Positions 11,358 to 23,022 are shown, counted from the first letter of the stretch. The stretch: DNA of 64,000 nucleotides from Mixophyes australis (GCA_036250195.1 JAVHZZ010000012.1:92021115-92085114); one strand, 5' to 3'. The notes: generated from the letters alone by a model not told the origin. Numbers and translations are program-made.

Positions 11358-11440
11358 GTGTACTTTATATAAATTTAAGGGTACCACGTATATGTATTTT
11401 ATATAAATATAGGGGTACCACGGACATGTACTTTATACAA
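11358..11440. repeat. 34-bp minisatellite, right-hand copies
   Basis: Three degenerate copies of the unit at 10291-10847 (gtactttatataaatttaag, then ggggtaccacggacatg). The following 330 bases up to the transmembrane exon (11441-11769) are unique intron with nothing recognised. Confidence 0.85.
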
Positions 11441-11769
11441 GGTGTGACATTTAGGTCCAGAGACAAATGTGCACTTTTTATCCTTACTTTTACCCTCATG
11501 TTACACTGCCACATTGTACCCATGTGCACAGAACCTTGGGGTGGCAGGAAGTGTGAGGGGGGGGACGACTAGTAGGACAAATGTTGGCGGGAGTAGAATA
11601 CAGTTCTATAATTCTTCCGCTAGTTCCCTTTACACTCAGTGGTGGACGTGGGCTGGTATACGTGGTACACCATACCACCACTTATCCAACTTATTCTTAT
11701 ACATGAGCAGAATGTGCAGTATCAGGGGTGTAAGGTTTGGTTATATAATAGCACCAATACCATACTCAC

Positions 11770-11907
11770 CTCTCTTATATCTCTTCATACGTTTTATCAG
11801 AACCCCGACAACAATGATTCCCATCCCAACCAGGGTCACCGAGAAGATGAAGACCACAAGGAAAACCGTTGGGATATATGACGGGGGTTGAATTGTTTGA
11901 AGCCGCC
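11770..11907 (-). CDS. SRCR receptor: transmembrane exon
   Basis: Acceptor gatttag, donor gtgagtat, 138 bases, phase 1 at both ends. It encodes RLQTIQPPSYIPT followed by about 25 hydrophobic residues (VFLVVFIFSVTLVGMGIIVV...) and a basic stop-transfer KRMKRYKR. This is a single-pass type I segment placing the SRCR domains outside and the tyrosine motifs inside. The first two bases complete a Gly codon with the preceding stalk exon. No charged residue sits inside the membrane segment, so it does not obviously pair with an ITAM adaptor. Confidence 0.88.
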
Positions 11908-12004
11908 CTAAATCTTATTACACAGAATATAGTGTCAGAGACACATTCCAATAATAAGTAACTGACAGCACGACTATTACTAAGATACCAGTTACTAATA
12001 CCAC

Positions 12005-12835
12005 TCACAGATATATACATAAACATGGCTCACAGATATATATATACGTACACTTGGCTCACAGATATATATATATACGTACACTTGGCTCACAGATAAA
12101 TATACTTACACTTGGCTCACAGATATATATACGTACACTTGGCTCACAGATATATATATGTACACTTGGCTCACAAATATATACGTAAACGTGGCTTACA
12201 GATATATACTCAAACGTGGTCCACAGATATATATGTAAACGTGGCTCTCATATATATACATAATCGTGGCTTACAGATATATAAATAAATGTGGCTCTCA
12301 AATATATAACTAAACGTGTTTCCCAAATATATACGTAAACGTGGCTCTCATATATATACATAAATGTGGCTTACAGATATATATGTAAACATGGCTCACA
12401 AATATATATGTAAATGTGGCTCACAGATATATACGTAAATGTATCTCACAGATATATACGTAAACGTGACTCACAGAGATATAAAAAATTTGGCTCTCAG
12501 ATATATACGTAAACGTGGTCGCAGATATATAAATAAATGTGGCTTTCAGATATATGCGTAAAAATGGCTCTCAGATGTGTACGAAAACGTGGCTTACAGA
12601 TATATACATAAATATGGCTCACAGACATACGTAAACATGGCTCACAGATTTATACGTAAACGTGTCTCACAGATATATACATAAACGTGACCCACAGATA
12701 TATACATAAACGTGGCCCACAGATATATACATAAACGTGGCTCATAGATATATACATAAACGTGGCTCATGGATAGATATATACGTAAATGTGGATCACT
12801 GATTATATACGTAAACGTGGCTCATGGATATATAG
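12005..12835. repeat. Degenerate minisatellite of about 26 bp (tggctcacagatatatacgtaaacg)
   Basis: About 30 diverged copies with indels and substitutions (cgtaaacg/cataaacg, ggctcac/ggcttac/ggctctc). It fills the intron between the transmembrane and stalk exons. No coding content. Confidence 0.93.
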
Positions 12836-13060
12836 AAGCAGATAAAGAAATAGATAATATGACATTCAGAATATTTCATGTAAATGATCGGTCACGAGAC
12901 CTGAGATGGTTATTTGTAAAACATCCAACGTACAATCACTCAGGTTAGATGTGACATCTGATTGGTCGGCAGCTCTTACTAACGGGAAGGGAACAGGGCA
13001 CCGTCATTGTGTTGGGGGATATAAGTCACTGATAGATCGGAAGCATTTATAGAGCATTAC

Positions 13061-13096
13061 CTGAAGTGGTGACTGTTGTTGGAGGTGGATAATTAT
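13061..13096 (-). CDS. SRCR receptor: Pro/Thr stalk mini-exon
   Basis: Thirty-six bases with acceptor cctacag and donor gtaatgct, phase 1 at both ends. It encodes NYPPPTTVTTS, a short proline/threonine stalk likely to be O-glycosylated, between the last SRCR domain and the transmembrane exon. The one-base overhang joins to the two bases of the next exon as GGG. It is too short for homology; the call rests on phase, splice sites and composition. Confidence 0.65.
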
Positions 13097-13879
13097 CTGT
13101 AGGACCATTAAAAATAAATAAAACCAATCAGTAAATACAAATAACATTTCTTACCCATCACATGCTCTGGAATAGGACACAGAAGCCGTGAGGACTATAC
13201 AGCATTTACTCATTATATCTCTTTATAACACTAAAGTGTTCCTATGTCTTTATAATACCCAGTTATACTGACACGTGTACATAACTGCTAATCATGTGTC
13301 ACATCACTGTATTACATGTTGTAGCGTGTACAGTCCACATGGTGCCAGGGATACATGTGGAGACGGCTGTATGACCATGGTGTAATGATACGTAATGATG
13401 GTGCCTATCCGGCCTCTTCTGATTGGCTGATTGTGTACTGACCCCTCCAGCTGATAAATGATCTCAGGTTGCGTCCAGCTGTTTATATCACTTATTAGTC
13501 ATTTCTAATTGGACGACTGCAGGAAAGAAGACTCACAATTCATGTTTCATCCCTTAAACAAGGGATGTGTTTATTGGATCCCAGTCTATATAATATGACT
13601 TTAGCATTTACCACTAACACTGTCAGACCACCACTGTGCTCTATCGTTAGGTGTAAATGTACACACTTGTACACCGGATGTCACCTGACACAAATACTAC
13701 AGTTTTATAGTTATACATAAGATCTATCTAACACAATATACACATGTAAATACCATTCTGTGTATGTCTGTCTCTATGTAGATTCAGTGCACAAATGCGT
13801 CATCTCTATATAAGTAAATATGATTAGTGGACTCTCTAAGTTAGCGTTATATAACGACATACCACATACAGTAAGTTAC
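13097..13879. other. Intron, no feature recognised
   Basis: Unique AT-rich intron between the stalk exon and the membrane-proximal SRCR exon. No repeat array, coding block or RNA gene was recognised. Confidence 0.6.
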
Positions 13880-14185
13880 CCATGCACACGGCTCCGGCAT
13901 CCTCCTTGTGGAGACAATCGCTCATGTTCCAGCGCAGAGCCCAGCAGTCTTGCAGCACTTGCTCATAACCTCTGCAATTCACCTCGCTCAGCCAGATGGG
14001 ACCGGTCCCGCTTCCATGTAGGGCCCCTCCAGTGGCATTCATAGCGGGGCCACACCCCAGCTGTCTACATATCACTTCTGCATCCTTCATGTCCCAATCA
14101 TCATCACAGACTGTCCCCCAACCTCCCTGATAATAAACCTCCACTCTGCCCGAGCAGTTATTGGTGAGACGGACTCGGTCTCTGT
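13880..14185 (-). CDS. SRCR receptor: membrane-proximal SRCR domain (group B)
   Basis: A 306-base exon with acceptor ttactag and donor gtaactta, phase 1 at both ends. The domain starts DRVRLTNNCSGRVEVYYQ and continues GGWGTVCDDDWDMKDAEVIC, closely following the SRCR consensus. All eight group B cysteines are present (C1 NC, C2 VC, C3 IC, C4 GC, C5 NC, C6 DC, C7 DC, C8 VC). N-glycosylation sequons occur at MNATG and WNMSD. SRCR domains bind proteins and microbial surfaces outside the cell. This is the best-conserved domain in the window. Confidence 0.95.
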
Positions 14186-14847
14186 CTAGTAAGGAAACAA
14201 AGGGGAGAGAATATATCCGTCACTTGTCTGTAATGTTCTGTACAACTAGTGGTCAGACTGCAGATTATCCAGTATCAGACCTCACTATGTGACATGTTTG
14301 TACTTACTGACATTACTTGTCAGACTACTTATTAATCCCTATATATGATTTACTAACACATAGCTGTCATATAGTAGTTTTATGTGCGGATTGTGAGTCT
14401 GACATATCTTATTATAAGTAAATAGATGCGGCCACAACAATGATACGTCCTGAGGACGGAATAAAGTCCATTTCATGATGATGATGCCGGTAATTTACTG
14501 TATTATAATAAGATATAAATAAGTCATAAACAACAGTTCCCCCCATCACAATAGGAAATGTCACTAGCTCCTAGTGATGTGATAGGTCGGCATAGATATT
14601 GGTTCAGGTCACCATGTTGCTGCCTCCACAGATATAAAGTAAAATACCTGTATGACCTAATGATAAGGATGATGTATAATTCCTAGACACATAATATGTG
14701 TTGTTGCAGCTTCTACTCACTGAATTATATGAATATGTTATTTCCATGTCAGTAGATAGTAACCATGAAGCACCGTCTCTGTAGGACATGATTATCCAGC
14801 GACGGTGGGATAATAGTATTATAGATGGAGTATAATAAAATCCTCAC
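14186..14847. other. Intron, no feature recognised
   Basis: Unique AT-rich intron between the last SRCR exon and the linker exon. The short open frame at 14604-14789 has no recognisable domain. Confidence 0.6.
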
Positions 14848-14910
14848 CTGAACAGGGCTCTGACGTTGGGCAGTTACCAGGAAGTTGTGTCTTCGGTTTC
14901 CTTTCCTCAC
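14848..14910 (-). CDS. SRCR receptor: inter-domain linker exon
   Basis: Sixty-three bases, acceptor aaatag, donor gtgaggat, phase 1 at both ends. It encodes EERKPKTQLPGNCPTSEPCS, a hydrophilic spacer with two cysteines. The first two bases complete the final Cys codon (T+GT) of the SRCR exon at 15503-15814, strong evidence that the two are spliced together. Similar short linker exons separate SRCR domains in WC1 and CD163. Confidence 0.7.
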
Positions 14911-15502
14911 CTATTTATGAGATGATAAAGTACAGTTATCAATTGTCAGCTGCAGGAACCACGTTCTTCAGATCTCTGCGTCTCAGTGAGAAGTATGTGG
15001 GGAAACCAGCAGTAAATCATTGTTCTTCTGTCTCCTGGTGACAGTTGTGAGGACAGGAAATCACATCCAATCACTGTCATCTAATAATTAGTATCAGAAT
15101 GTGAGATGTTAGGACACAGAGAGAAGGGCCATAAATCTGTGTTTTATTATAATAATCACCTCTATTTATATATATATATATATATATATGATATATATGC
15201 ACCATTCTTCTATAAAGTTGTTGAAATTAAAAAAGATTTTTATATCCACACAGGAATTTTGTTGGTTTGCAGTGGAAGAAAACACAAACAGCAGAAAAGT
15301 ATTAGCTTATTCCACTAATAATTCTACCAGTAAAGCCTGTGATCCACCGGTTACTTCAGTGGCCAATACAGATATATATATATATTTATCAGAAACAGTT
15401 TTTTTAATTATAATACGTCCATATTCATTAACATTATATTATATAAACCAAGTAATTAATCAGTATGATGAGATGCAGATCAGGAAACATTCAGTTACTC
15501 AC
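14911..15502. other. Intron with TA dinucleotide tracts
   Basis: Unique AT-rich intron. A (TA)n run sits at about 15167-15199 and a shorter one at about 15370-15386. Nothing else recognised. Confidence 0.6.
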
Positions 15503-15814
15503 ACACAATCCTGGCTAGGTCTCTATCATCGCAGGAGGTGATATTCCATGGAGATGAAGGACACTGCCATAAGAAGTTGGCACCTTTGTGACAATTAATA
15601 TGGTCCACCCAAAAAGGCTCATTTCCTTTGCCAAATGTCTCCTGTGCAGTAAGTAAGTGACCCTTAGATCCACAGCTCAGATGTCTGCAGATAACAGAGA
15701 TTGAGTCTTCTGGCATAACATTATTACATACAGATCCACAACTTCCATTATAATAGACTTCCAGGCGTCCTTCACAGTCATGTGACCCACCAACCAGACG
15801 AAGGTCCAGGAACT
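15503..15814 (-). CDS. SRCR receptor: SRCR domain with an extra cysteine
   Basis: A 312-base exon, acceptor cttgcag, donor gtgagtaa, phase 1 at both ends. The domain runs from EFLDLRLVGGSHDCEGRLEV through VICRHLSCG to ARIVC. It keeps the eight group B cysteines and adds a ninth, because the usual Trp of the WGTVC motif is Cys (GSCGSVC). The acidic CDD after C2 is replaced by CNN. A sequon occurs at WNITS. The extra cysteine could form an interchain bond or remain free; this is inference. Confidence 0.9.
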
Positions 15815-16905
15815 CTGCAAGAACAATTGTATTACTCAGCTCTGTCAGTGCTGGTTAATTACCTTTAAATAATATTTTATATTGCAACTATTTTTAAGAT
15901 AAGCAGATAACGAATCATCTGACCAAAATAATTAGAACAATGTATAGGTAGGTAACGTTTTACTAAAATTTAGTTTCAGATTGAGATCGATAAAAGCTTC
16001 CAGAGGCAGTTAGTCCAAAGATAAGCAAACACGTTAGCAATGCTCAAATGTGAAATGTATTCCTCGTCTCAACCTGATCTAACCACCTACATGACGCCTT
16101 ACTCAGGGCAGGTAATCCCTAATACTTGTATTATTGTGTGGTCAGAAGTAAGTTATTGATGGTTTTGTTGTACACACAGAGATGATCACCAGGTGTTTCT
16201 TCCTACCCTTTGTGATGCCAATTGTCAGAGACTTGAATAACTATAACCAGCTATATGTAGCTTTCACTTTTATCTACCCCCATTCACATAGAGAGCGATA
16301 TGCTCACCGGTACTCGCTTTCCCTGAGGACTTAACACGTGGTAGTAGGAGCTTAAACCAATCATGACATTGGTGAAGGATAACATTAGAGACTGAAATGG
16401 CAGACAGGAGGGCACTGAGTTTAGGACTTACCAAGGTGATCAGCAGGTCTTGCAGAGCTACTAAACATGTAGTTCCTCCAGAGGTAGAATAGTGTAAACC
16501 AGGAGGGTACAGCAGGCAGCTAGACGAATAACCAAGAAGTGTCAGGACATACAGCAGGCAGACAGTGTCAGAATCCAGGCCGAGGTCAGCGCAGGCAGCA
16601 AACAGACTAGGTCAGTATCCAGGAACTTGTCAGGGCAGGCAACAAACAGACCGGGTTAATATCCAAGAAATGGTCACACCAAGAGCAGTCATAACAAGAT
16701 AACAGGCTTAGCAGCTGCACAGCATGGTTGAAGCTATTAATGGTATGAGAGATAGGACTCCCTGTACTATAAGGAGCAGGGAGATAATTGTAAGGCTCCT
16801 GTTGAACCTATCACCTGGCTGCTTGATGGTTGTCTTAGCAACTGAGTTGTAGAAACGAAAGTTGGTATTCTTAGCGAATACTGATCCTTACACTTTACTA
16901 TGTAC
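15815..16905. other. Intron, about 1.1 kb, with a small imperfect duplication
   Basis: Around 16590-16680 two imperfect copies of a roughly 56-bp text (ggcag-caaacagac-gggt-a-tatcca) lie in tandem. The flanking text (about 16430-16860) has the look of an old transposable element, but no family was identified. No coding block recognised. Confidence 0.45.
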
Positions 16906-17220
16906 CTGAACATATTACACCACTGTCCTCTTTGTGTCCACAATTGTGCTGACCCCACTGGCTGAATGTGCAGTTCCAAAGAACAGTTTCATTCCCTGTA
17001 CATTGTACATCGTCCATCCAGATCTCCCCAGTTCCTCTCCCATAATGCCCCTGGGTTGTGGCAGTAACAGCATAGCCACAATTTAGCTGTTTACAAACCA
17101 CATTGGCATCTGCTTGGTCCCATAAGTCATCACAGATCGTCCCCCACTGTCCCTGGTGATAGACCTCCACTCTACCAGCACAGCGACCAGGACCATTCAC
17201 CAACCGTAGACGTTTGCTCT
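16906..17220 (-). CDS. SRCR receptor: SRCR domain (group B)
   Basis: A 315-base exon, acceptor taatacag, donor gtacatag, phase 1 at both ends. The domain starts [19 protein letters not shown] and contains [20 protein letters not shown]. All eight group B cysteines are present, ending GVICSG. Sequons occur at GNETV and WNCTF. The sequence is near-consensus and presumably folds normally. Confidence 0.95.
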
Positions 17221-18180
17221 CTGTATTAGGAGACACAACATGGATATATTAGTATATCTGATATCTTATGTCCAGTAATGTTACACATTCACAGTAAATA
17301 AAGTATTTTACCCAATCACTGAAATTCAAAGGAAATTCTATCTAGTTATTTTATAGAATTAACTATTGTGGGATGTATAGTAGAAATAAACATTAATACA
17401 GATAAGAGTATATCACAGGGACGTCAGATAGACCAACAGGTCAAGATAAAGGTAGAGTTGAATTTAAACCCACTGTCCGGAGCTATCGCGTTATTTGGGA
17501 CTTTACAAATAAACAATAACAATGGTGAAGGAGAGAGAGGGAAAAAAGTCCCTAATGTCATCCAAGGTGAATCTTACTCAGATGATGACTCCTGAGATTC
17601 AGGAACATGAGGAACACATAAAACCATTTCAGGTCCCTGTAGAGGCCTTCGAGTGACCACCTGAATCTCCACCTGGAGAAATGTGGCAGCGTGGTCCAAG
17701 TACTGGCAGAATACTGAATGGCACTTATCTAGATCTTACTCACTTTTGGACCACACTTTGTCACAGATCCAACAATTCATACAATAAATGGCGATGTGTA
17801 CACGTCATCACACATTAGTCCATCCCGGACACGTTAAATGGCCTCTCTGACTCCTATTCCTCTCTGGCCCATTGGGTATCAACAGAGAGAAGCTACCAGG
17901 AGCAGTGTCAGCTCATCATGCCTGGTCTTACACAGTATTATCTGCTTGTATGGCACAATGTAAGAATGTTCTATGTGTCATGTATGTGCGATCCAGTATA
18001 TCTGAATGTGATCCTACCTACTGATGTGTTACATGCTCACACTCAGACACACCAGGCACCAAGCATGACAATCAGCAGATATGTGGCCCCACATGCTCCA
18101 AAGTGGACATGATTATAATCACAATACCAATACATGTCAGATTATAAATTATCTCTTTATAATACATGAAGCGTCTATAC
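17221..18180. other. Intron, about 1 kb, nothing certain
   Basis: Between two SRCR exons. A 75-codon open frame at 17368-17595 is hydrophilic and shows no known domain. The text around 17400-17860 may be a decayed mobile element, but no diagnostic feature was seen. Confidence 0.45.
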
Positions 18181-18516
18181 CTGAGCAGATTACTCCGACA
18201 TCCTTTCCCTCTATAGAATATGTCACTGTAGAGGGTGGAACAGTAGATGAGAAGTTCTCCAGTTGGGTCTTGTGTCTCCAGTTGGGTAGTTGGAACAAAT
18301 ATCTCTTGGATGTCACATGACCACTGATCACCGGTGGTGTTCCAATAGGAAATGCCTCAACTGCGTCCCCACAATGCAATTCTCTGCAGACAGATTCAGC
18401 CTCTTTTATGCCCCATTGATCAGCTACCACTCTGCTCCATGTGTCACTTGTGAGGACCTCTAGTCTCCCTGCACAATGACTTTCTCCATCCATCAGACGC
18501 ACAAACTCCTTCTGTC
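18181..18516 (-). CDS. SRCR receptor: divergent SRCR domain with only four cysteines
   Basis: A 336-base exon, acceptor acctacag, donor gtatagac, phase 1 at both ends, open throughout. The start (EFVRLMDGESHCAGRLEV), the middle (SVCRELHCGDAVEAFP) and the end (GVICSG) are clearly SRCR. Between them, C2 (VVAD instead of VCDD), C5, C6 and C7 are absent. With the known group B pairing (C1-C4, C2-C7, C3-C8, C5-C6), exactly two complete pairs are lost and two are kept. The second half is longer and basic/polar (HVTSKRYLFQLPNWRHK). A sequon occurs at ENFSS. The exon looks functional but structurally unusual. Confidence 0.85.
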
Positions 18517-18993
18517 CTGTAGGTGTGTAACAGACAGTAGGATTAAGTTGTACAGCAGGACATATACACACATGCACCCAAACATCTGGAATGTCCATCT
18601 CCCTAGACCATCACTGTGAGAGATGGGAAACACTGGTACAGGTCTCTTCACTGATTTCATGCATCAGTTAATTATAATATAATATGTTACATTTCTATTA
18701 GATCCCACGATTCTGCTTATTGTGCAGGTAAAAACTGCAAAACAATCAATAAATGTTTCTCTTCACGTGCACCTGATACATGTTTACAAGGAACCTGCTG
18801 CTGTATTGAGAAAGAATAGAGGGGATCTATTTACTTCCTATAGAGGTGCTGGTTTGGATAGTGACACAATGAGGATAAACACCAATCCCCTTCTCAGGGC
18901 AACTGGCTCCCTCATTACCACCATGGGGTTGGCTATCAGTAGGATAATGTATGGAACTGTTGTACTAATGCCCCAATGTGTAGGAGAACTTAC
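18517..18993. other. Intron, no feature recognised
   Basis: Unique intron of 477 bases between two SRCR exons. The plus-strand open frame starting at 18722 mostly overlaps the neighbouring SRCR exon antisense and is not considered a gene. Confidence 0.6.
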
Positions 18994-19308
18994 CTGTACA
19001 AATCACACCTGCAGTGTCCCAAAGTGGACACTTATTGTTTCCAAGTGTAGTGACATCACATTCCCACAGGTGATACTCAGATCCTTTACAGTGATACCTA
19101 TCTGTCCAAGGTTCATTTGTTGTCCCATAATATCCTCCAGCTGGAAGTGAGGCAGCTGTACCACAGTGTAATTGTCTACACAGGACATTAGCTGCTTGTA
19201 GATCCCAGTGGGAATTACACAGTGACTTCCATTGTCCTCGGTGTAAGAGCTCCACTCTGCCTGAGCAGTGATCACTATCGTTCACTAGTCTGTAGCCATT
19301 GAATGTAC
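18994..19308 (-). CDS. SRCR receptor: SRCR domain (group B)
   Basis: A 315-base exon, acceptor ctgacag, donor gtaagttc, phase 1 at both ends. The domain starts TFNGYRLVNDSDHCSGRVELL, continues LHRGQWKSLCNSHWDLQAANVLC and ends GVICTG. All eight group B cysteines are present. The acidic CDD after C2 is CNS, so one calcium-binding acidic pair often seen in SRCR domains is missing. A sequon occurs at VNDSD. Confidence 0.94.
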
Positions 19309-19329
19309 CTGTCAGACAGGAGAAGAATA

Positions 19330-20309
19330 AACCATGGTAAGAACGTGTTACAGTGGTGCAGACAATGTGTGAAGATTTTTCTGAATTTCGCCATAAATAT
19401 CACTTTAACTGTGTCATACAACGTGAGAAATAGAACACAATAAATCAAATAACACACAAAATGATCCAACATGTTGTTGGTTTTCGTGCATGACATCCAC
19501 TTCAGGAGCTGCCACAACATTTCGATTGGATTAAGGTCTGGGCTTCCAAACAACAAAAATATCTTCACTATTTGCAGACTGACTTGTGTGCTCAGGGTCG
19601 TTGAATTGCTGTAGGATCCAGCTTGTGTTGAGCTTCAGTTCATGGATGAATACAAGACATTCTCATGCAGAATTCTCTGGTACAATCTAGAACTCATAGT
19701 TCCATCGATGATGGCCAGCTGTCCTGGACCTGTGGGAGCAAAACAACCACAAACCATGATACTACCACCACCGTGGCTCACGGTTGGGATGGGATAACTA
19801 TGTTGAAATGCAGTGATTGGTTTTATTCAAAGTGTTTCTCATTTAAGCCAAAAAGTTGTATTTTAGACTCAACCATCCATAGAACATTCTTTCAGTATTT
19901 TTCTCTTTAACAAACGTTAATTGGGTAACCATGTTTTCATGGAGAGCAATGTCTTTTAGCCTTTCTATCATCCCATGCACATTATTCCTGCTCAGTGATT
20001 GGCTGATGGTGGACTCATGAACACTGACATCAGCCAGTGCAAGAGAGGCCTGGAGATCCTTTCACGTTACACTGGGGTACTTTGTGATATCCTGGAATAT
20101 TATTTGCCGTACTCTTAGAGTTTCTACGTTAGATGACCACTTCTAGGGAGAGGAGGAAGGGTGTTGAATTGTCTCCAATATGCACTGACAGTAGATTGGT
20201 GAAGCCAAAAGTCTTTAGAAATAATTTTGTGACCTTTCCTTCTCTGATGAACATCAATAACACTTTTCTTGAAGTCCTCAGTAATCCCCTTGGATGAAGG
20301 CATGGCATG
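19330..20309 (-). pseudogene. Tc1-like transposase, degenerate
   Basis: The N-terminal helix-turn-helix is readable at 20309-20124: KGITEDFKKSVIDVHQRRKG, then ISKDFWLHQSTVSAYW and PRSGHLT, the paired-like DNA-binding start of Tc1 transposases. The C-terminal catalytic signature SPDLNPIEMLWQLLKWM is readable at about 19545-19490 in another frame. The middle (about 19640-19850) contains the Tc1-type glycine-rich region only in broken frames. Several frameshifts mean no functional protein. Confidence 0.85.
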
Positions 20310-22010
20310 CATACACATGCCTGTCTGGTGAAGACCAGTCTGTGGTAGTGATGTCCTCAGTAATCCCCTTGGATGGAGGCATGGCATGCATTCACAAGCC
20401 TGTCTGTGACGACCAGTCTGTGGTAGTGATGTCCTCAGTAATCCCCTTGGATGGAGGCATGGCATGCATACACATGCCTGTCTGGTGACGACCAGTCTGT
20501 GGTAGTGATGTCCTCAGTAATCCCCTTGGATGGAGGCATGGCATGCATACACATGCCTGTCTGGTGACGACCAGTCTGTGGTAGTGATGTCCTCAGTAAT
20601 CCCCTTGGATGGAGGCATGGCATGCATTCACAAGCCTGTCTGTGAAGACCAGTCTGTGGTAGTGATGTCCTCAGTAATCCCCTTGGATGGAGGCATGGCA
20701 TGCATTCACAAGCCTGTCTGGTGACGACCAGTCTGTGGTAATGATGTCCTCAGTAATCCCCTTGGATGGAGGCATGGCATGCATTCACAAGCCTGTCTGG
20801 TGACGACCAGTCTGTGGTAGTGAAGTCCTCAGTAATCCCCTTGGATGGAGGCATGGCATGCATACACATGCCTGTCTGGTGACGACCAGTCTGTGGTAAT
20901 GATGTCCTCAGTAATCCCCTTGGATGGAGGCATGGCATGCATTCACAAGCCTGTCTGGTGAAGACCAGTCTGGGGTAATGATGTCCTCAGTAATCCCCTT
21001 GGATGGAGGCATGGCATGCATTCACAAGCCTGTCTGGTGACGACCAGTCTGTGGTAATGAAGTCCTCAGTAATCCCCTTGGATGGAGGCATGGCATGCAT
21101 TCACATGCCTGTCTGGTGACGACCAGTCTGTGGTAGTGAAGTCCTCAGTAATCCCCTTGGATGGAGGCATGGCATGCATTCACAAGCCTGTCTGGTGACG
21201 ACCAGTCTGTGGTAGTGAAGTCCTCAGTAATCCCCTTGGATGGAGGCATGGCATGCATTCACAAGCCTGTCTGGTGACGACCAGTCTGGGGTAATGAAGT
21301 CCTCAGTAATCCCCTTGGATGGAGGCATGGCATGCATTCACAAGCCTGTCTGGTGAAGACCAATCTGTGGTAATGAAGTCCTCAGTAATCCCCTTGGATG
21401 GAGGCATGGCAGGCATTCACAAGCCTGTCTGGTGACGACCAGTCTGTGGTAGTGAAGTCCTCTGTAATCCCCTTGGATGGAGGCATGGCATGCATTCACA
21501 AGCCTGTCTGGTTACGACCAGTCTGTGGTAGTGAAGTCCTCTGTAATCCCCTTTGATGGAGGCATGGCATGCATTCACAAGCCTGTCTGGTGACGACCAG
21601 TCTGTGGTAGTGATGTCCTCAGTAATCCCCTTGGATGGAGGCATGGCATGTATTCACAAGCCTGTCTGGTGACGACCAGTCTGTGGTAGTGATGTCCTCA
21701 GTAATCCCCTTGGATGGAGGCATGGCATGCATTCACAAGCCTGTCTGGTGACGACCAGTCTGTGGTAGTGAAGTCTTCAGTAATCCCCTTGGATGGAGGC
21801 ATGGCATGCATTCACAAGCCTGTCTGGTGACGACCAGTCTGGGGTAATGAAGTCCTCAGTAATCCCCTTGAATGGAGGCATGGCATGCATTCACAAGCCT
21901 GTCTGGTGACGACCAGTCTGGGGTAATGATGTCCTCAGTAATCCCCTTGGATGGAGGCATGGCATGCATTCACAAGCCTGTCTGGTGACGACCAGTCTGT
22001 GGTAGTGAAG
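20275..22010. repeat. 79-bp minisatellite derived from the Tc1 5' coding end
   Basis: About 22 copies of a 78-79-bp unit starting tcctcagtaatccccttgg; starts at 20275, 20354, 20432 and 20511. On the minus strand each unit contains the transposase start and first codons (ATGCC..CCATCCAAGGGG, then ATTACTGAGGA, giving MPPSKGITED) plus preceding leader. The first unit runs straight into the rest of the transposase, so the array grew out of the transposon's 5' end. Confidence 0.93.
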
Positions 22011-22467
22011 ACTCAGTTTTATGCTTTGTAAATAGGGCAGGACAACCTGAACTCACACCTGATTGTCATCCCATTGATTGACACTCTAGATTCTAATTAT
22101 CCCTGATAATCCTAGTGGTTCATAAACTTTTTCCAACAAATATATTCAATTTTGAATTATTTTGATCAATAAATGAATGGAAAAATATATAATTTTGTAT
22201 GTTATTTGATTTATTAGGTTGTTTATATTTCTAAGACTCAGTTGAGGTTGTGTACACATTTAAGGTTTTATGAAATATCTCATTAAGTAAATGTAAATAC
22301 AGCGTCATGACATTTGTTATATTTATATCCAAAAGGCACTATTTAAAAAAATGAATTCAAATAATACATTTACAAATTATATATATTATCTATTGTAATA
22401 AATGAAGCAGCATGACATATTATATAGACCTAGATGAATATAATGGGTTTAATAATAGATACCATAC

Positions 22468-22776
22468 CTAGACATTGAATGGTAAGGATATTTTGGTTGA
22501 TGCAGGTTCTCTCAGGCTTAGGATCTCTCACACAGTCCAGTAACTTGGACTCATTACCAACACACTTGATGTCTTCTGTCCAGATTATTTGACTCTTTCT
22601 TGTGTAGGTCATTAATGATGGCACCGCTAGTCCACATCCAATCTCACCGCACAAGACATTGGTTCCTCTTAGATCCATATTAGTCTCACAGACATAGTCC
22701 CAAGTGCTACCATGTCTTACTTCTAAGTGACCTGAGCAATCACTAGGTCCATCAGTCAGTCTATATTCTCTGTCAT
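22468..22776 (-). CDS. SRCR receptor: most upstream intact SRCR domain in the window
   Basis: A 309-base exon with acceptor ttcttcag and donor gtatggta, phase 1 at both ends. The domain starts DREYRLTDGPSDCSGHLEV, continues GSTWDYVCETNMDLRGTNVLC and ends TIQCLG. All eight group B cysteines are present. An upstream acceptor-like ttacag at about 22810 would introduce a stop, so the border at 22776 is preferred. A sequon occurs at GNESK. The next candidate exon upstream lies 30 kb away beyond the giant minisatellite. Confidence 0.9.
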
Positions 22777-23022
22777 CTGAAGAACAATCACTGACCGGTT
22801 AACACACAATCTGTAAAGAAAGTGATTTACGTATTGTGTAATATAAGACAAAGTTGTAAAATTAAAACATTGATTTAGCCAAGTCACATCCTTCCCTTTC
22901 ATCATTTTATACACAATGAAAAACAAAGAGACTTGTTAATGATAAGATAGATGACACATGATAAGAGGGAGTAGAAAGATGGAGACCACAGGTGAGGAAT
23001 AGTTTGATGTAGAGAAGAAAGT

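Larger units (their letters stand above)
19330..22340 (-). mobile_element. Tc1/mariner element remnant, expanded by an internal minisatellite
   Basis: A decayed Tc1-like transposase (about 20309 down to 19330) is followed on its 5' side by a 79-bp array (20275-22010) and then about 330 bases (22011-22340) with text typical of a Tc1 flank (gcaggacaacctgaactcac, cctagtggttcataaac). Inverted terminal repeats and the TA target were not pinned down, so the borders are approximate. The element lies in the intron between two SRCR exons and is in the same orientation as the host gene. Confidence 0.75.

Noticed and set aside
17368..17595. Possible retroelement peptide in an SRCR intron
   Set aside because: Hydrophilic 75-residue frame without any recognisable motif; insufficient to annotate as a gene.
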